The notes under the pieces: model-generated
Seen by the model: the letters and a program-made list of their open reading frames with translations, nothing else
Databases searched by the model: none
Told to the model about the DNA's origin: nothing
Assembly: GCA_025963725.1 (NCBI GenBank)
Contig: JAOQAE010000003.1
Span: 496,001 to 560,000 of the forward strand
Origin: Bacteroidota bacterium
Lineage (GTDB): Bacteria > Bacteroidota > Bacteroidia > 2-12-FULL-35-15
Direction: 5' to 3'
DNA length: 64,000 bases
Translations under genes and position numbers: made by a program
Shown: in pieces, positions 17,160 through 25,214 of the stretch
Position numbering within the stretch: position 1 is the first letter of the stretch
Layout of the letters: every line of letters begins with the position of its first letter

Positions 17160-17372
17160 ATGAGTAGCGAAAATTTATTCAATTTTGAAAAGCTTGTAGT
17201 TTATCAAAAATCACTTACGTTTATCGACAGGGTTTATGAGGTAACAGAAATGTTTCCTGCTTCTGAGCGTTTTAACCTGGTAGACCAGTTCAAGGCTTCA
17301 AAACTAATCTCCCTCTTTCATGCAGCCTTTTACCTAAATTCTCCCTCCTCCTGCCTTCTACCTCCCAACTAA
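17160..17372 (+). pseudogene. Truncated four-helix-bundle protein (23S rRNA IVS type)
   Basis: The first 45 or so residues (NFEKLVVYQKSLTFIDRVYE, then ERFNLVDQFKAS) are the start of the four-helix bundle proteins found in 23S rRNA intervening sequences and elsewhere in Bacteroidota (TIGR02436-like), normally about 115-125 residues. After FKAS the similarity stops, and 24 unrelated residues with a CT-rich coding tail lead to a stop at 70 codons. Helices 3 and 4 are missing, so it is most likely broken. Flanking purine and pyrimidine tracts suggest it arrived or moved as a unit. Confidence 0.65.
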
Positions 17373-17377
17373 TTCCT

Positions 17378-17385
17378 TATCTTTG
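17378..17385 (+). promoter_or_regulatory. -7 element before a lipoprotein gene
   Basis: TATCTTTG fits TAnnTTTG and lies 16 bp before the ATG at 17401. No clear -33 TTG is present, because the upstream bases are the CT-rich end of the IVS-type remnant. Confidence 0.4.
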
Positions 17386-17400
17386 CAGCATATAACTATC

Positions 17401-17955
17401 ATGCGCCCTACGATCAATCACAAACACCTTCTCCCCTTCTCCATCCTTTTGCTGGTACTGTTTACGGCATCCTGCAAAAAAGAAGTGAAGGACCCGCTGG
17501 CCCAATACGGCCCTTTTGTTAAAACCGTAATGAGGATCGATACCGGCGCTTTCCGCGGATTCAACTTCGGCGACAAAATGGATACGGTGCTTGCGAAGGA
17601 AACGGCAAAGGCAACCGAGGCGGATGAGAATTACCTGTATTTCGAATACCGCATCGATACGGCCGGCTCCTTCGATATTGCCTACGACTTTGATGAAACA
17701 GGCGGATTAGCCGAGATCCAGTCGTATGTGTATGTGAAGAACATCGACAAGGTTGACAGTGTTTTCAATGCTTTCAAAGATTATTTCGATGATCATTTCG
17801 GGAAGAACGAAACCCAGATGGGCTACAATGTTTGGTCTGTAAAGTCCGGAAAATACGGCGATATCAACATCAACCTTTCCGATGAAAGCGCCGATTTTAC
17901 CGCCGATAAAACACCGGGCAAGATCTCCATTTCCATTTACCCCGATAAGGATTAA
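17401..17955 (+). CDS. Lipoprotein of unknown function (184 aa)
   Basis: ATG at 17401 is chosen over the in-frame ATG at 17383 because it begins a tidy lipoprotein signal: MRPTINHKHLLPFSILLLVL, then FTASC with Cys as lipidation site. The mature part is acidic (many Asp) and alternates short strands, with FNFGDKMDTVLAKE and YLYFEYRID, reminiscent of small periplasmic lipoproteins. No family is recognised. The protein would be tethered to the inner or outer membrane facing the periplasm. Confidence 0.75.
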   Translation: MRPTINHKHLLPFSILLLVLFTASCKKEVKDPLAQYGPFVKTVMRIDTGAFRGFNFGDKMDTVLAKETAKATEADENYLYFEYRIDTAGSFDIAYDFDETGGLAEIQSYVYVKNIDKVDSVFNAFKDYFDDHFGKNETQMGYNVWSVKSGKYGDININLSDESADFTADKTPGKISISIYPDKD

Positions 17956-18019
17956 GCGCATTTCAGCGGCTTATGCCCCTGCATTCATCTGCCAATACCG
18001 CCCGCAGGTCTTAAATTTG

Positions 18020-18050
18020 TTGCATATCTCGGTTACAAAATGTATTTTTA
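18020..18050 (+). promoter_or_regulatory. Promoter of the ABC ATPase gene
   Basis: TTG at 18020-18022 and TATTTTTA at 18043-18050 with 20 bases between. The surrounding 33 bp (18028-18060) match the promoter at 25170-25202 in about 28 positions. Confidence 0.55.
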
Positions 18051-18079
18051 GCACTCTTTGAAAAATCCTGTTTGGCAAC

Positions 18080-19888
18080 ATGGCAAAAGACATTCTACTC
18101 GAGATCAAAAACCTGGTTACTGAATTCCGTACCGAAGATGAAACTGTAAAGGCGGTCAATAACATTTCCTTTACGCTTTCACGCGGCGAAACCGTTGGTA
18201 TCGTTGGCGAATCGGGCTCTGGAAAATCGGTTACCTCCCTTTCTGTCATGCGCCTCATTCCAAATCCTCCCGGAAAAATAACCGGCGGGGAGATCATTTA
18301 CCACTCCAAGAAACGCGGCCCTATCGACCTTGCAAAGCTTTCCGAAAAGGAAATGCGCACGCTTCGGGGAAACGAGATCGCGATGATCTTCCAGGAGCCG
18401 ATGACCTCGCTGAATCCCGTGTACACCTGCGGCGACCAGGTGATGGAAGCCATCCTGCTGCACCAGAAATGCAGCAAAAAAGAAGCAAAGGAAAGAACCA
18501 TCCAATTGTTCAGGATCGTGCAATTACCGCGGCCTGAGAATATATTCGACAGCTACCCGCACCAGATCTCGGGCGGACAAAAACAGCGCGTAATGATCGC
18601 GATGGCGATGAGCTGCAACCCAAGCATCCTGATCGCCGATGAGCCGACCACAGCGCTGGATGTAACCGTACAGGCCACCATCCTCGACCTGATGCTGAAG
18701 CTGCAGCGCGAGCACGACATGGGCATCCTCTTCATCACGCACGACCTTGGCGTTATTGCCGAGCTTGCCGATAAAGTGGTGGTGATGTACAAAGGAAAGA
18801 TCGTGGAGCAGGGAACAGTGCTGGAGATCTTCTCCAACCCGCAGCACCCTTATACCAAAGGGCTTTTAGCCTGCCGCCCTCCTTTGAACAAGCGCCTCCA
18901 GTGGCTTCCTACGGTAAGCGATTTCATGAACACCAGCGAAACCGGTGAAATGGTGGAAAGCACCCAATCGGTAGCCGAAGTAACCAACAGGCTTGTGGTT
19001 ACGGGTGAGCAGCGCAGCGCAGCACACAAGCTCCTGTATGCAAAAGCGCCGATCCTCGAGATCAAAAATTTAAAGACCTATTTCCCTATCAATAAAGGCA
19101 TTTTCGGCAAGGCGAAAGATTTTGTGAGGGCCGTGGATGATGTTTCATTTGCAGTATACCCGGGTGAAACGCTCGGGCTTGTAGGTGAATCGGGCTGCGG
19201 AAAAACCACGCTGGGCCGTACCGTCCTGCGGCTGATAGAGCCTACTTCCGGAGATGTTATTTTCCAGGGCAAAAATATTACAAAGATCAGCAACACGGAA
19301 ATGCGTGAGCTGAGAAAAGATATTCAGATCATTTTCCAGGATCCCTACTCATCGCTGAACCCGCGGATCACTATCGGGCAGGCGATCATGGAGCCGATGC
19401 AGGTGCATGGGATCTTAGAGAACGACAAGGCAAGAAAAGAGCGCGTGATCGAATTGCTGCACCGCGTGAACATGAATGAAAGCCATTTTTACCGTTACCC
19501 GCACGAGTTCTCGGGCGGACAGCGCCAGCGGATCTGCATCGCGCGCGCTCTTGCATTGAAACCGAAATTCATCATCTGCGATGAGTCTGTTTCCGCGCTC
19601 GACGTATCCGTACAGGCACAGGTGCTCAACCTGCTGAACGAACTGAAGCGCGAATTCGATTTCACCTATATTTTTATCTCGCACGATCTTTCGGTGGTTA
19701 AATTCATGAGCGACCGCATGGTGGTGATGAACAAAGGGAAAGTGGAAGAAATGGGCGATGCCGATTCCATCTACAACAACCCGCAGACCGAGTATACAAA
19801 AAACCTCATCGGTGCTATTCCGAAAGGACAGCTCGAAGACATACAGGCATCGATCGACCGTAAGCTACAATACACCGCAACCCTTTAA
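18080..19888 (+). CDS. Fused peptide-type ABC transporter ATPase (DppD-DppF-like)
   Basis: 602 residues with two complete ABC ATPase halves. First half: Walker A GESGSGKS (43-50), signature SGGQKQR (164-170), Walker B ILIADEPT. Second half: Walker A GESGCGKT (369-376), signature SGGQRQR (478-484), Walker [12 protein letters not shown]. The HPYTKGLLA motif after the first half is the oligopeptide/dipeptide/nickel transporter signature. The fused arrangement is like GsiA/YejF: one polypeptide drives a peptide-uptake permease. No permease or binding-protein gene is next to it, so partners must be encoded elsewhere. It acts at the inner-membrane cytoplasmic face. Confidence 0.93.
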   Translation: MAKDILLEIKNLVTEFRTEDETVKAVNNISFTLSRGETVGIVGESGSGKSVTSLSVMRLIPNPPGKITGGEIIYHSKKRGPIDLAKLSEKEMRTLRGNEIAMIFQEPMTSLNPVYTCGDQVMEAILLHQKCSKKEAKERTIQLFRIVQLPRPENIFDSYPHQISGGQKQRVMIAMAMSCNPSILIADEPTTALDVTVQATILDLMLKLQREHDMGILFITHDLGVIAELADKVVVMYKGKIVEQGTVLEIFSNPQHPYTKGLLACRPPLNKRLQWLPTVSDFMNTSETGEMVESTQSVAEVTNRLVVTGEQRSAAHKLLYAKAPILEIKNLKTYFPINKGIFGKAKDFVRAVDDVSFAVYPGETLGLVGESGCGKTTLGRTVLRLIEPTSGDVIFQGKNITKISNTEMRELRKDIQIIFQDPYSSLNPRITIGQAIMEPMQVHGILENDKARKERVIELLHRVNMNESHFYRYPHEFSGGQRQRICIARALALKPKFIICDESVSALDVSVQAQVLNLLNELKREFDFTYIFISHDLSVVKFMSDRMVVMNKGKVEEMGDADSIYNNPQTEYTKNLIGAIPKGQLEDIQASIDRKLQYTATL

Positions 19889-19890
19889 CC

Positions 19891-20436
19891 ATGCGCATCA
19901 CCCTTCTCATTGCCGCCTTTTGCAGCACGCTTTTCATGGCATCCTGCGCCAAAAAGAAACCGGCTGCCGGATCACAAAAAGATTCAATAACCGTGCTTTA
20001 TTCCGAATTCCATGATTTTGAAAGTGTGGCGGATGCCCGGGTGGATTCATCGAAAGGCTTTTCCGGCAAGGTGTGCGGCGTGCTGAACGGACAGATCGAA
20101 TACGGCTTCGGGCTGGGTAAGCAACTAAAGGAGCTTCCTTCCTATAAGAGCATTGAAGAAGTAAGCATTTCCTTTAATTGCCTTATGGACAAAGCTTATC
20201 CGGATGATGTATTTGTTATTTCCATTGACGACACCATTGCGAAAAAGAATGTGATGTGGGAAGGCAAAAGCATTACGCCTGCCAAATTCGGCGAGTGGTC
20301 GCCGGTGAACATTAGCTACAGGATCAGCAAGGATTTTTTAAACCCGGAGTACATTCTCAAGCTGTACATCTGGAACAAAGGAAAGAATACCTTCTATTTT
20401 GACGACCTCTCCTTTACATTTCAGAAAAAGAAATAA
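19891..20436 (+). CDS. Lipoprotein with a jelly-roll-like domain
   Basis: 181 residues, starting 2 bp after the ABC ATPase stop and so probably co-transcribed with it. Lipobox FMASC after MRITLLIAAFCSTL. The mature part (SEFHDFESV..., DSSKGFSGKVCGV, KLYIWNKGKNTFYFDDLSF) has the strand pattern of galactose-binding/jelly-roll modules. Near-identical phrasing (AYIWNPDKQ..FIRKMEF) occurs at the C-terminus of the membrane protein at 35540-37432, so it may be a free version of that module. A sugar-binding role is inference. It faces the convergent gene at 20439. Confidence 0.75.
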   Translation: MRITLLIAAFCSTLFMASCAKKKPAAGSQKDSITVLYSEFHDFESVADARVDSSKGFSGKVCGVLNGQIEYGFGLGKQLKELPSYKSIEEVSISFNCLMDKAYPDDVFVISIDDTIAKKNVMWEGKSITPAKFGEWSPVNISYRISKDFLNPEYILKLYIWNKGKNTFYFDDLSFTFQKKK

Positions 20437-20438
20437 GC

Positions 20439-22241
20439 TCAGTTAATAAAGATCCTGAACTGCGCTGCCTTTGAAATTGAATCGCTGTCGGCGATCAGCT
20501 CAAAAGGCTCCCCATCCGTTACCCTCACGTATTTGCCGTTATCGGCTTTCAGCGCGATCTTATTATTCCCCCGCCACATCAGCTCAAATGTTTCCCAGGC
20601 TGCCGCCGCATCCCTGTTGGCGATCAGCTTTCCGCCAAGATGATGATCGGCGCATACAAATTTATTGTTGGACGCCTTCAGGTAGATCGTGTTTCCGCTG
20701 CCCGTATAAATAATGGAGAATGTTTCCTCCCTGCCTGCATTGAACCTGCAGGAGCTGATCACGGGAGCGCCCGGATCGTTAAAGCCAAGCATTTTAAAAT
20801 TATTTCCTTTCAGTATTATTTTATCCGAAGGCCTGATCTGCCTGACCTCCTCCGCTGAATAAGCTTCAGGCAGGCCCTGTTTTGCACGCTCATAGCCCGG
20901 CGCATCGAGCGCCTCATACCATTCGGCGGTGGAATACGTGGCCCTGAAGCCAAGCATGTAAGCTTCTTTCGTCATGGAATCGAAATGGATCAGCTCTTTG
21001 TAATACTGCCAGGTCTGGAAGAGGTTAAGATATACAAGGCATGAGCCGAGCGCTAAGATCGCATACTTCAAAGAACGTTTCCCCTGTTCGATAACAAATT
21101 GATAAAAGCAGGCGATGGGCAATATGAACAAGCCGTAAAAATCAACAAAGGCGCGCAACCCAAAGCCGCCGCCATACCACCATGCCCACCATGACAGCAG
21201 CACGTAAACCGACAGCAGAAGCACTGTGAGAACGGGAAGGAAGAACGCAGCCAGCCGCCTGCGCAGAAAGAACAAGCCAATGATCGCAAAGCACATGATG
21301 GGCGTATACAGCAGCCATCCTTTCCGGAAGCCGAACAGGCCCTCGAGCAGGTGCGGCCGGTCGAAATAAAAGCGCTCGCCCTCATACGAAAAGAACAGCC
21401 AGTGCCCGGTTACATAGTGCCAGTATAGCAATTGCGGGATGATCACTAAAAAGGAAAAAACACCGATCAGCAGCAGGCTTTTAAAATTCGCCTGCAGCAA
21501 TTTCACCTTTCTTAAAAATGTTTCTTTGCTGTACACATCGAACAGCAGGAAAATGAGAAAGCAAAGGATCATCGTAGGGCGGATGAGTGTAAGCAGTCCG
21601 CCCAGAAAGCCGATCGCGATGGCCCTTTTCAGGGAAGGCGCCCGGTGCCACTTCACCACCTGGTAAATAAAAATAATAAGCATGGAAAAAATGTATCCGT
21701 GCGACATCAGGCCTTCCAGCGTGCTGTACCAGAAAAGATTGGTGCCGAAGTAGACCGTGAGGATGCTTAAGGCCGCGATGCCATCCGAAAAATAAAGCAG
21801 CAAGAGCTTCCGCAGAAAATACAATCCCGTGAGCAGGTAAAACCATGCGCTGAGCAGCAGGCAAAACTGGTAAGGCGTGGAATAGCCATTCTGCGGCTCG
21901 TTCAGCAGCGGTGCTATGCAGTGCCCGATAAAAAAGAAAGGCGCGTACAGCACCGACAATCCCATCGTGGTTTTGATCACCTTCTTTCCTTCCTGCGTTA
22001 CAAGCGGCCAGAACAGCCAGGTGTTCTCGCTGATCTTGTATTCGCTCTTTTCAAGCTTCAGGTCATGGTAAATAAACGTTGCAGGGAGATAGGCATAATA
22101 GGAAGTAACATCTCCGTTGATCTGGTTCTTTTTCCAGGGCTGTGTTGCCATGAACAATACGAGCCACAGCAGAGCGATGAAGCGCAACAGGTTTTTACTG
22201 CTGAGCGCGGAAAAGAGAAAACGGCCGTTGTGAAGCTTCAC
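20439..22241 (-). CDS. GT-C-like membrane protein with C-terminal fascin-like trefoil
   Basis: 600 residues. About ten to twelve hydrophobic segments span roughly residues 18-420. After the first one comes NGDVTSYYAYLPATFIY, an acidic first periplasmic loop as in GT-C glycosyltransferases that use polyprenyl-phosphate sugars. Other family marks are GLFGFRKGWLLYTPI and SWWAWWYGGGFG. From residue 474 to the end are three repeats of about 42 residues (ILKGNNFKML, YLKASNNKFVCAD, ALKADNGKYVRV, each followed by a WETFEL or FRIF strand), which is the fascin/actin-crosslinking beta-trefoil pattern. The start is GTG; no ATG occurs before the first membrane segment. Paralogs lie at 25215 and 41675. The transferase activity is inferred, not shown. 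Confidence 0.8.
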   Translation of the reverse strand: MKLHNGRFLFSALSSKNLLRFIALLWLVLFMATQPWKKNQINGDVTSYYAYLPATFIYHDLKLEKSEYKISENTWLFWPLVTQEGKKVIKTTMGLSVLYAPFFFIGHCIAPLLNEPQNGYSTPYQFCLLLSAWFYLLTGLYFLRKLLLLYFSDGIAALSILTVYFGTNLFWYSTLEGLMSHGYIFSMLIIFIYQVVKWHRAPSLKRAIAIGFLGGLLTLIRPTMILCFLIFLLFDVYSKETFLRKVKLLQANFKSLLLIGVFSFLVIIPQLLYWHYVTGHWLFFSYEGERFYFDRPHLLEGLFGFRKGWLLYTPIMCFAIIGLFFLRRRLAAFFLPVLTVLLLSVYVLLSWWAWWYGGGFGLRAFVDFYGLFILPIACFYQFVIEQGKRSLKYAILALGSCLVYLNLFQTWQYYKELIHFDSMTKEAYMLGFRATYSTAEWYEALDAPGYERAKQGLPEAYSAEEVRQIRPSDKIILKGNNFKMLGFNDPGAPVISSCRFNAGREETFSIIYTGSGNTIYLKASNNKFVCADHHLGGKLIANRDAAAAWETFELMWRGNNKIALKADNGKYVRVTDGEPFELIADSDSISKAAQFRIFIN

Positions 22242-22340
22242 CTGTTGCTGATCATTTTAAAGGGTAAATTTACTCTTATTCCTTTATAATTCATTCCCCC
22301 GCAAGTGGATGATGTGGGAGGCAGTTTTCAAATTAATTTA

Positions 22341-22348
22341 TATCTTTA
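22341..22348 (+). promoter_or_regulatory. -7 element of the GT2 gene
   Basis: TATCTTTA resembles TAnnTTTG and lies 18 bp before ATG 22366. It supports that start over the upstream in-frame codon at 22309, which would lie before the transcript begins. Confidence 0.35.
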
Positions 22349-22365
22349 TCGCAAAAGTAACCCCG

Positions 22366-23112
22366 ATGATCTTAGGTAAAAAATTAGTGATCGTTCTGCC
22401 GGCCTATAATGCCGGCTTAACGATAGAGAAAACATATAATGAGATCCCTTTTGATATTGTTGACGAAGTGATCCTGGTGGATGATGCCAGCAGGGACAAC
22501 ACGATCGAGGTGGCTACCAGGATCGGCATCCGCCACATCATCCGGCATGAGAAGAACAAGGGCTACGGCGGCAATCAGAAAAGCTGCTATGATAAGGCAT
22601 TATCGCTGGGCGCCGATATTGTGATCATGCTGCATCCCGATTATCAATACACGCCCAAGCTTATTCCTTCCATGGCAAACATCATTGCACAGGGATTGTA
22701 CCATGCTGTGTTCGGTTCGCGCATCCTCGGGAAAGGCGCATTAAAAGGCGGAATGCCGGGATACAAATACTTTTTTAACCGGATGCTTACGCTTTCACAG
22801 AACATCCTGATGAACCAGAAGCTTTCCGAATACCATACCGGCTACCGCGCATTTTCCCGCGAGGTGCTGGAGAAGATCGACTACCACGCCAATTCCGACG
22901 ACTTTGTTTTTGATAACCAGATGGCTGCGCAGGTATTCTATGCGGGCTACGAGATCGCGGAAGTGACCTGCCCTACCAAGTATTTCGATGAGGCTTCCTC
23001 CATCAACTTCAGGCGCAGTGCTGTGTATGGCTTAGGCGTGCTGGGTGTTTCCTTCAGCTACTTTTTCAATAAGATGGGCATCGTGAAATCGAAGATCTTT
23101 CATTCGAGATAA
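22366..23112 (+). CDS. GT2 family glycosyltransferase
   Basis: 248 residues from ATG 22366 (MILGKKLVIVLPAYNAG). GT-A fold motifs are clear: VIVLPAYNAG, VDDASRDNT and the nucleotide-sugar loop MLHPDYQYTPK. There is ILGKGALKGG and the C-terminal YHTGYRAFS typical of polyprenyl-phosphate sugar synthases (DPM1/GtrB-like). The C-terminal hydrophobic patch is short (VYGLGVLGVSFSYFFNKMGI), so it is probably membrane-associated. It likely loads a sugar onto undecaprenyl phosphate for the GT-C proteins of this locus. It is divergent from 20439 and convergent, 2 bp apart, with 23115. Confidence 0.88.
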   Translation: MILGKKLVIVLPAYNAGLTIEKTYNEIPFDIVDEVILVDDASRDNTIEVATRIGIRHIIRHEKNKGYGGNQKSCYDKALSLGADIVIMLHPDYQYTPKLIPSMANIIAQGLYHAVFGSRILGKGALKGGMPGYKYFFNRMLTLSQNILMNQKLSEYHTGYRAFSREVLEKIDYHANSDDFVFDNQMAAQVFYAGYEIAEVTCPTKYFDEASSINFRRSAVYGLGVLGVSFSYFFNKMGIVKSKIFHSR

Positions 23113-23114
23113 GC

Positions 23115-25028
23115 TTATTCCGGCACAAGATCAAAGGTTTCCCCGGCCTGCGGCTTTTCCTTATCCGCTATCAGGATATTCCCTTTAGTGCTGTCGGCAG
23201 AGATATATTTATCTGAAACCGCCAGCAGCTGAAATTTTGTTCTTCCCAATGAAATAAAGCGGAACATTTCCCAATCCCAGGCATGCTCGCTTTTCGCACT
23301 GATGTTTCCGTTCTGCCCAAGGTCCGCGCAAACGAACATCCCGTTGGATGCTTTAATTGAATTCCCGCTCCTTGCATTGATCACATAAAAACGGGCTGCA
23401 CCAACAGTATCCGGCCGGTCGGCCCTCAGCACCCTTGTTTCGGGGTTGATGGAAACATATTTATTGCCGGATGACCTGATGTAGAATTCCGACAGCAGAT
23501 CCCGCTGCAGCTTATGATATTGCAGCACTTCCGTTCCGTTACATTTGTATTTTTTTCCTGAATATTTGAACAGCAGCCCGTACTGCATAATGGTATCGCG
23601 CAGGCCGCCGGGAAGAATGCTGTTGTTGTTCAGAAAATAAAAGTTTGTTTCAGCCAGCGGGATTTCTTTCCAGTCCCAGTTACGTACCGATAATGTTTCA
23701 AATGGCAATGCCTGCAGATTATCGATAGCCACGGAATTGATCTTATATACTTCCCAATAGTCGCCAAACAAGGTTCCCTTTGGCAGCTTCGCGTATTCAC
23801 CGCACTGCTCAAAAGGGCCGGGGAGATGCCTGCTGATCACCTCGTCGTAACAATACCGGCACCCGAAAAAAACAAATGCAGCTGCTACGATATTTCTAAA
23901 CCATTTCCTGTGCTCGGGAGCATCGAGGAACAACAGCAGCGACAAACAAAAAACAATGTACACCGGGACAAAATAGCGCGGGCTGAAATTGCCTTTTAAA
24001 TTCCAGGTGGAAAAGAACAGCGCCACGGTTGATACAATACATACCAGCAGGAGTGAATTATTAAAAACCGTTTTCCTGAGCTTTCCCCGCATCAGTATAA
24101 AGATCATTACGGATACCACGATCAAAAACCAGTAGAACAGGTCCTGGTAAAACAGGCCATCTTTAAAAAGCAGGGTGGCTCCGGCCTTCTCAAGGAACAG
24201 GGATACGTTATGTGCCAGATCCTCCTTGTTGTCGATAAACACTTTATCGTACACACTGTCGGCAACAGCAGAAATGGTAAGCCGCTTATATAATAGATAA
24301 CCGCCTGCAAGGAGAAAAAAGGAAGCCGCCGAAAAAACAATAAAATAAACATTTCTGAGCCCCGCCAGGATCCTTGCTCTCAGCTGCTTCTCAAACAGGA
24401 CATGAACAGCCGGTATGAGCATCAGCACCGCGTTGAACTCTGAAACCCATACGCCTGCCAGGAAGAACAGGATGGCCATGCCGCTGATCAGTAATGCAAG
24501 GATCATTTCCCGCATGCCGAACCGGGCGTTGGCAAGCAGGTATCTTTTCAGCAGCGCGCAGGAATAAATGAACAGGCATCCGGTAAAGAGCTGCGCCGCA
24601 TACGGATGGCCGATAAGAATAAGATAATTGAATGCGTTTACAGGAAGAAGGATCACAGCGCATAACGCCACTTTCAGTACACGGCTCTTCAGCAGCGAAG
24701 CAAGAAAGGCAAAGCCTGTAAGCAAAAAAGCATATTGCACAATGGAGCAGATGTATAAATAATGCAGCGGGATCAGCTTACCCATGAGTGATGCAAGCAT
24801 CGGCAGCAAGCTTCCGAGCCTTCGCTGCCCCCAGTAATAATAATCTCTTGGCAGCTGAAAATCCTTCGCCATGAGCACATGAATGGCATTGTCGGAATTA
24901 TAAAAAGCATAATTGCAGGGAGCGTAAAACAAAACGGAGATAATGATGATCAGCAGCAATGCTGCATAGTAACAGTACGTATATGCATCTGACTTATTTA
25001 AGCTATTGTTCTTCAACCCGGGCTTCAT
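23115..25028 (-). CDS. Polytopic membrane protein with C-terminal fascin-like trefoil
   Basis: 637 residues with about eleven hydrophobic segments between roughly 17 and 390. The first loop has YNSDNAIHVLMAKDFQLPRD, an acidic motif in the GT-C position, and SPRYFVPVYIVF near the last segments. Residues 515-637 form three trefoil repeats (FYIRSSGNKYVSI, SIKASNGMFVCADLG with WDWEMFRF, LLAVSDKYISAD with GETFDL). The core is not closely similar to the 20439/25215/41675 group, so the same tail has been joined to a different membrane core. Function is probably glycan transfer or glycan sensing; this is inference. Confidence 0.78.
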   Translation of the reverse strand: MKPGLKNNSLNKSDAYTYCYYAALLLIIIISVLFYAPCNYAFYNSDNAIHVLMAKDFQLPRDYYYWGQRRLGSLLPMLASLMGKLIPLHYLYICSIVQYAFLLTGFAFLASLLKSRVLKVALCAVILLPVNAFNYLILIGHPYAAQLFTGCLFIYSCALLKRYLLANARFGMREMILALLISGMAILFFLAGVWVSEFNAVLMLIPAVHVLFEKQLRARILAGLRNVYFIVFSAASFFLLAGGYLLYKRLTISAVADSVYDKVFIDNKEDLAHNVSLFLEKAGATLLFKDGLFYQDLFYWFLIVVSVMIFILMRGKLRKTVFNNSLLLVCIVSTVALFFSTWNLKGNFSPRYFVPVYIVFCLSLLLFLDAPEHRKWFRNIVAAAFVFFGCRYCYDEVISRHLPGPFEQCGEYAKLPKGTLFGDYWEVYKINSVAIDNLQALPFETLSVRNWDWKEIPLAETNFYFLNNNSILPGGLRDTIMQYGLLFKYSGKKYKCNGTEVLQYHKLQRDLLSEFYIRSSGNKYVSINPETRVLRADRPDTVGAARFYVINARSGNSIKASNGMFVCADLGQNGNISAKSEHAWDWEMFRFISLGRTKFQLLAVSDKYISADSTKGNILIADKEKPQAGETFDLVPE

Positions 25029-25160
25029 TTGACTGTGATCTGTTCAGCGGTTAATTATAGCCATATCTTTTATTATGTACAACTAATTTTCGCCGCTGTT
25101 TCCTGCTTTTATCAACACAGGGCCCGCATTTTTTTGCCGCTTCCGTATCCTGTTTTTTCA

Positions 25161-25192
25161 TTTGCACAGCTCGGCAACAAACTGTATTTTTA
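25161..25192 (+). promoter_or_regulatory. Promoter of the trefoil-AlgI-AlgJ operon
   Basis: TTTG at 25161-25164 and TATTTTTA at 25185-25192, 20 bases apart. It shares a 33-bp block with the promoter at 18 kb. It places the transcript start near 25198, which rules out the in-frame TTG at 25200 as start codon and supports ATG 25215. Confidence 0.55.
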
Positions 25193-25214
25193 GCACTTAT
25201 TGGAACATTCACCG

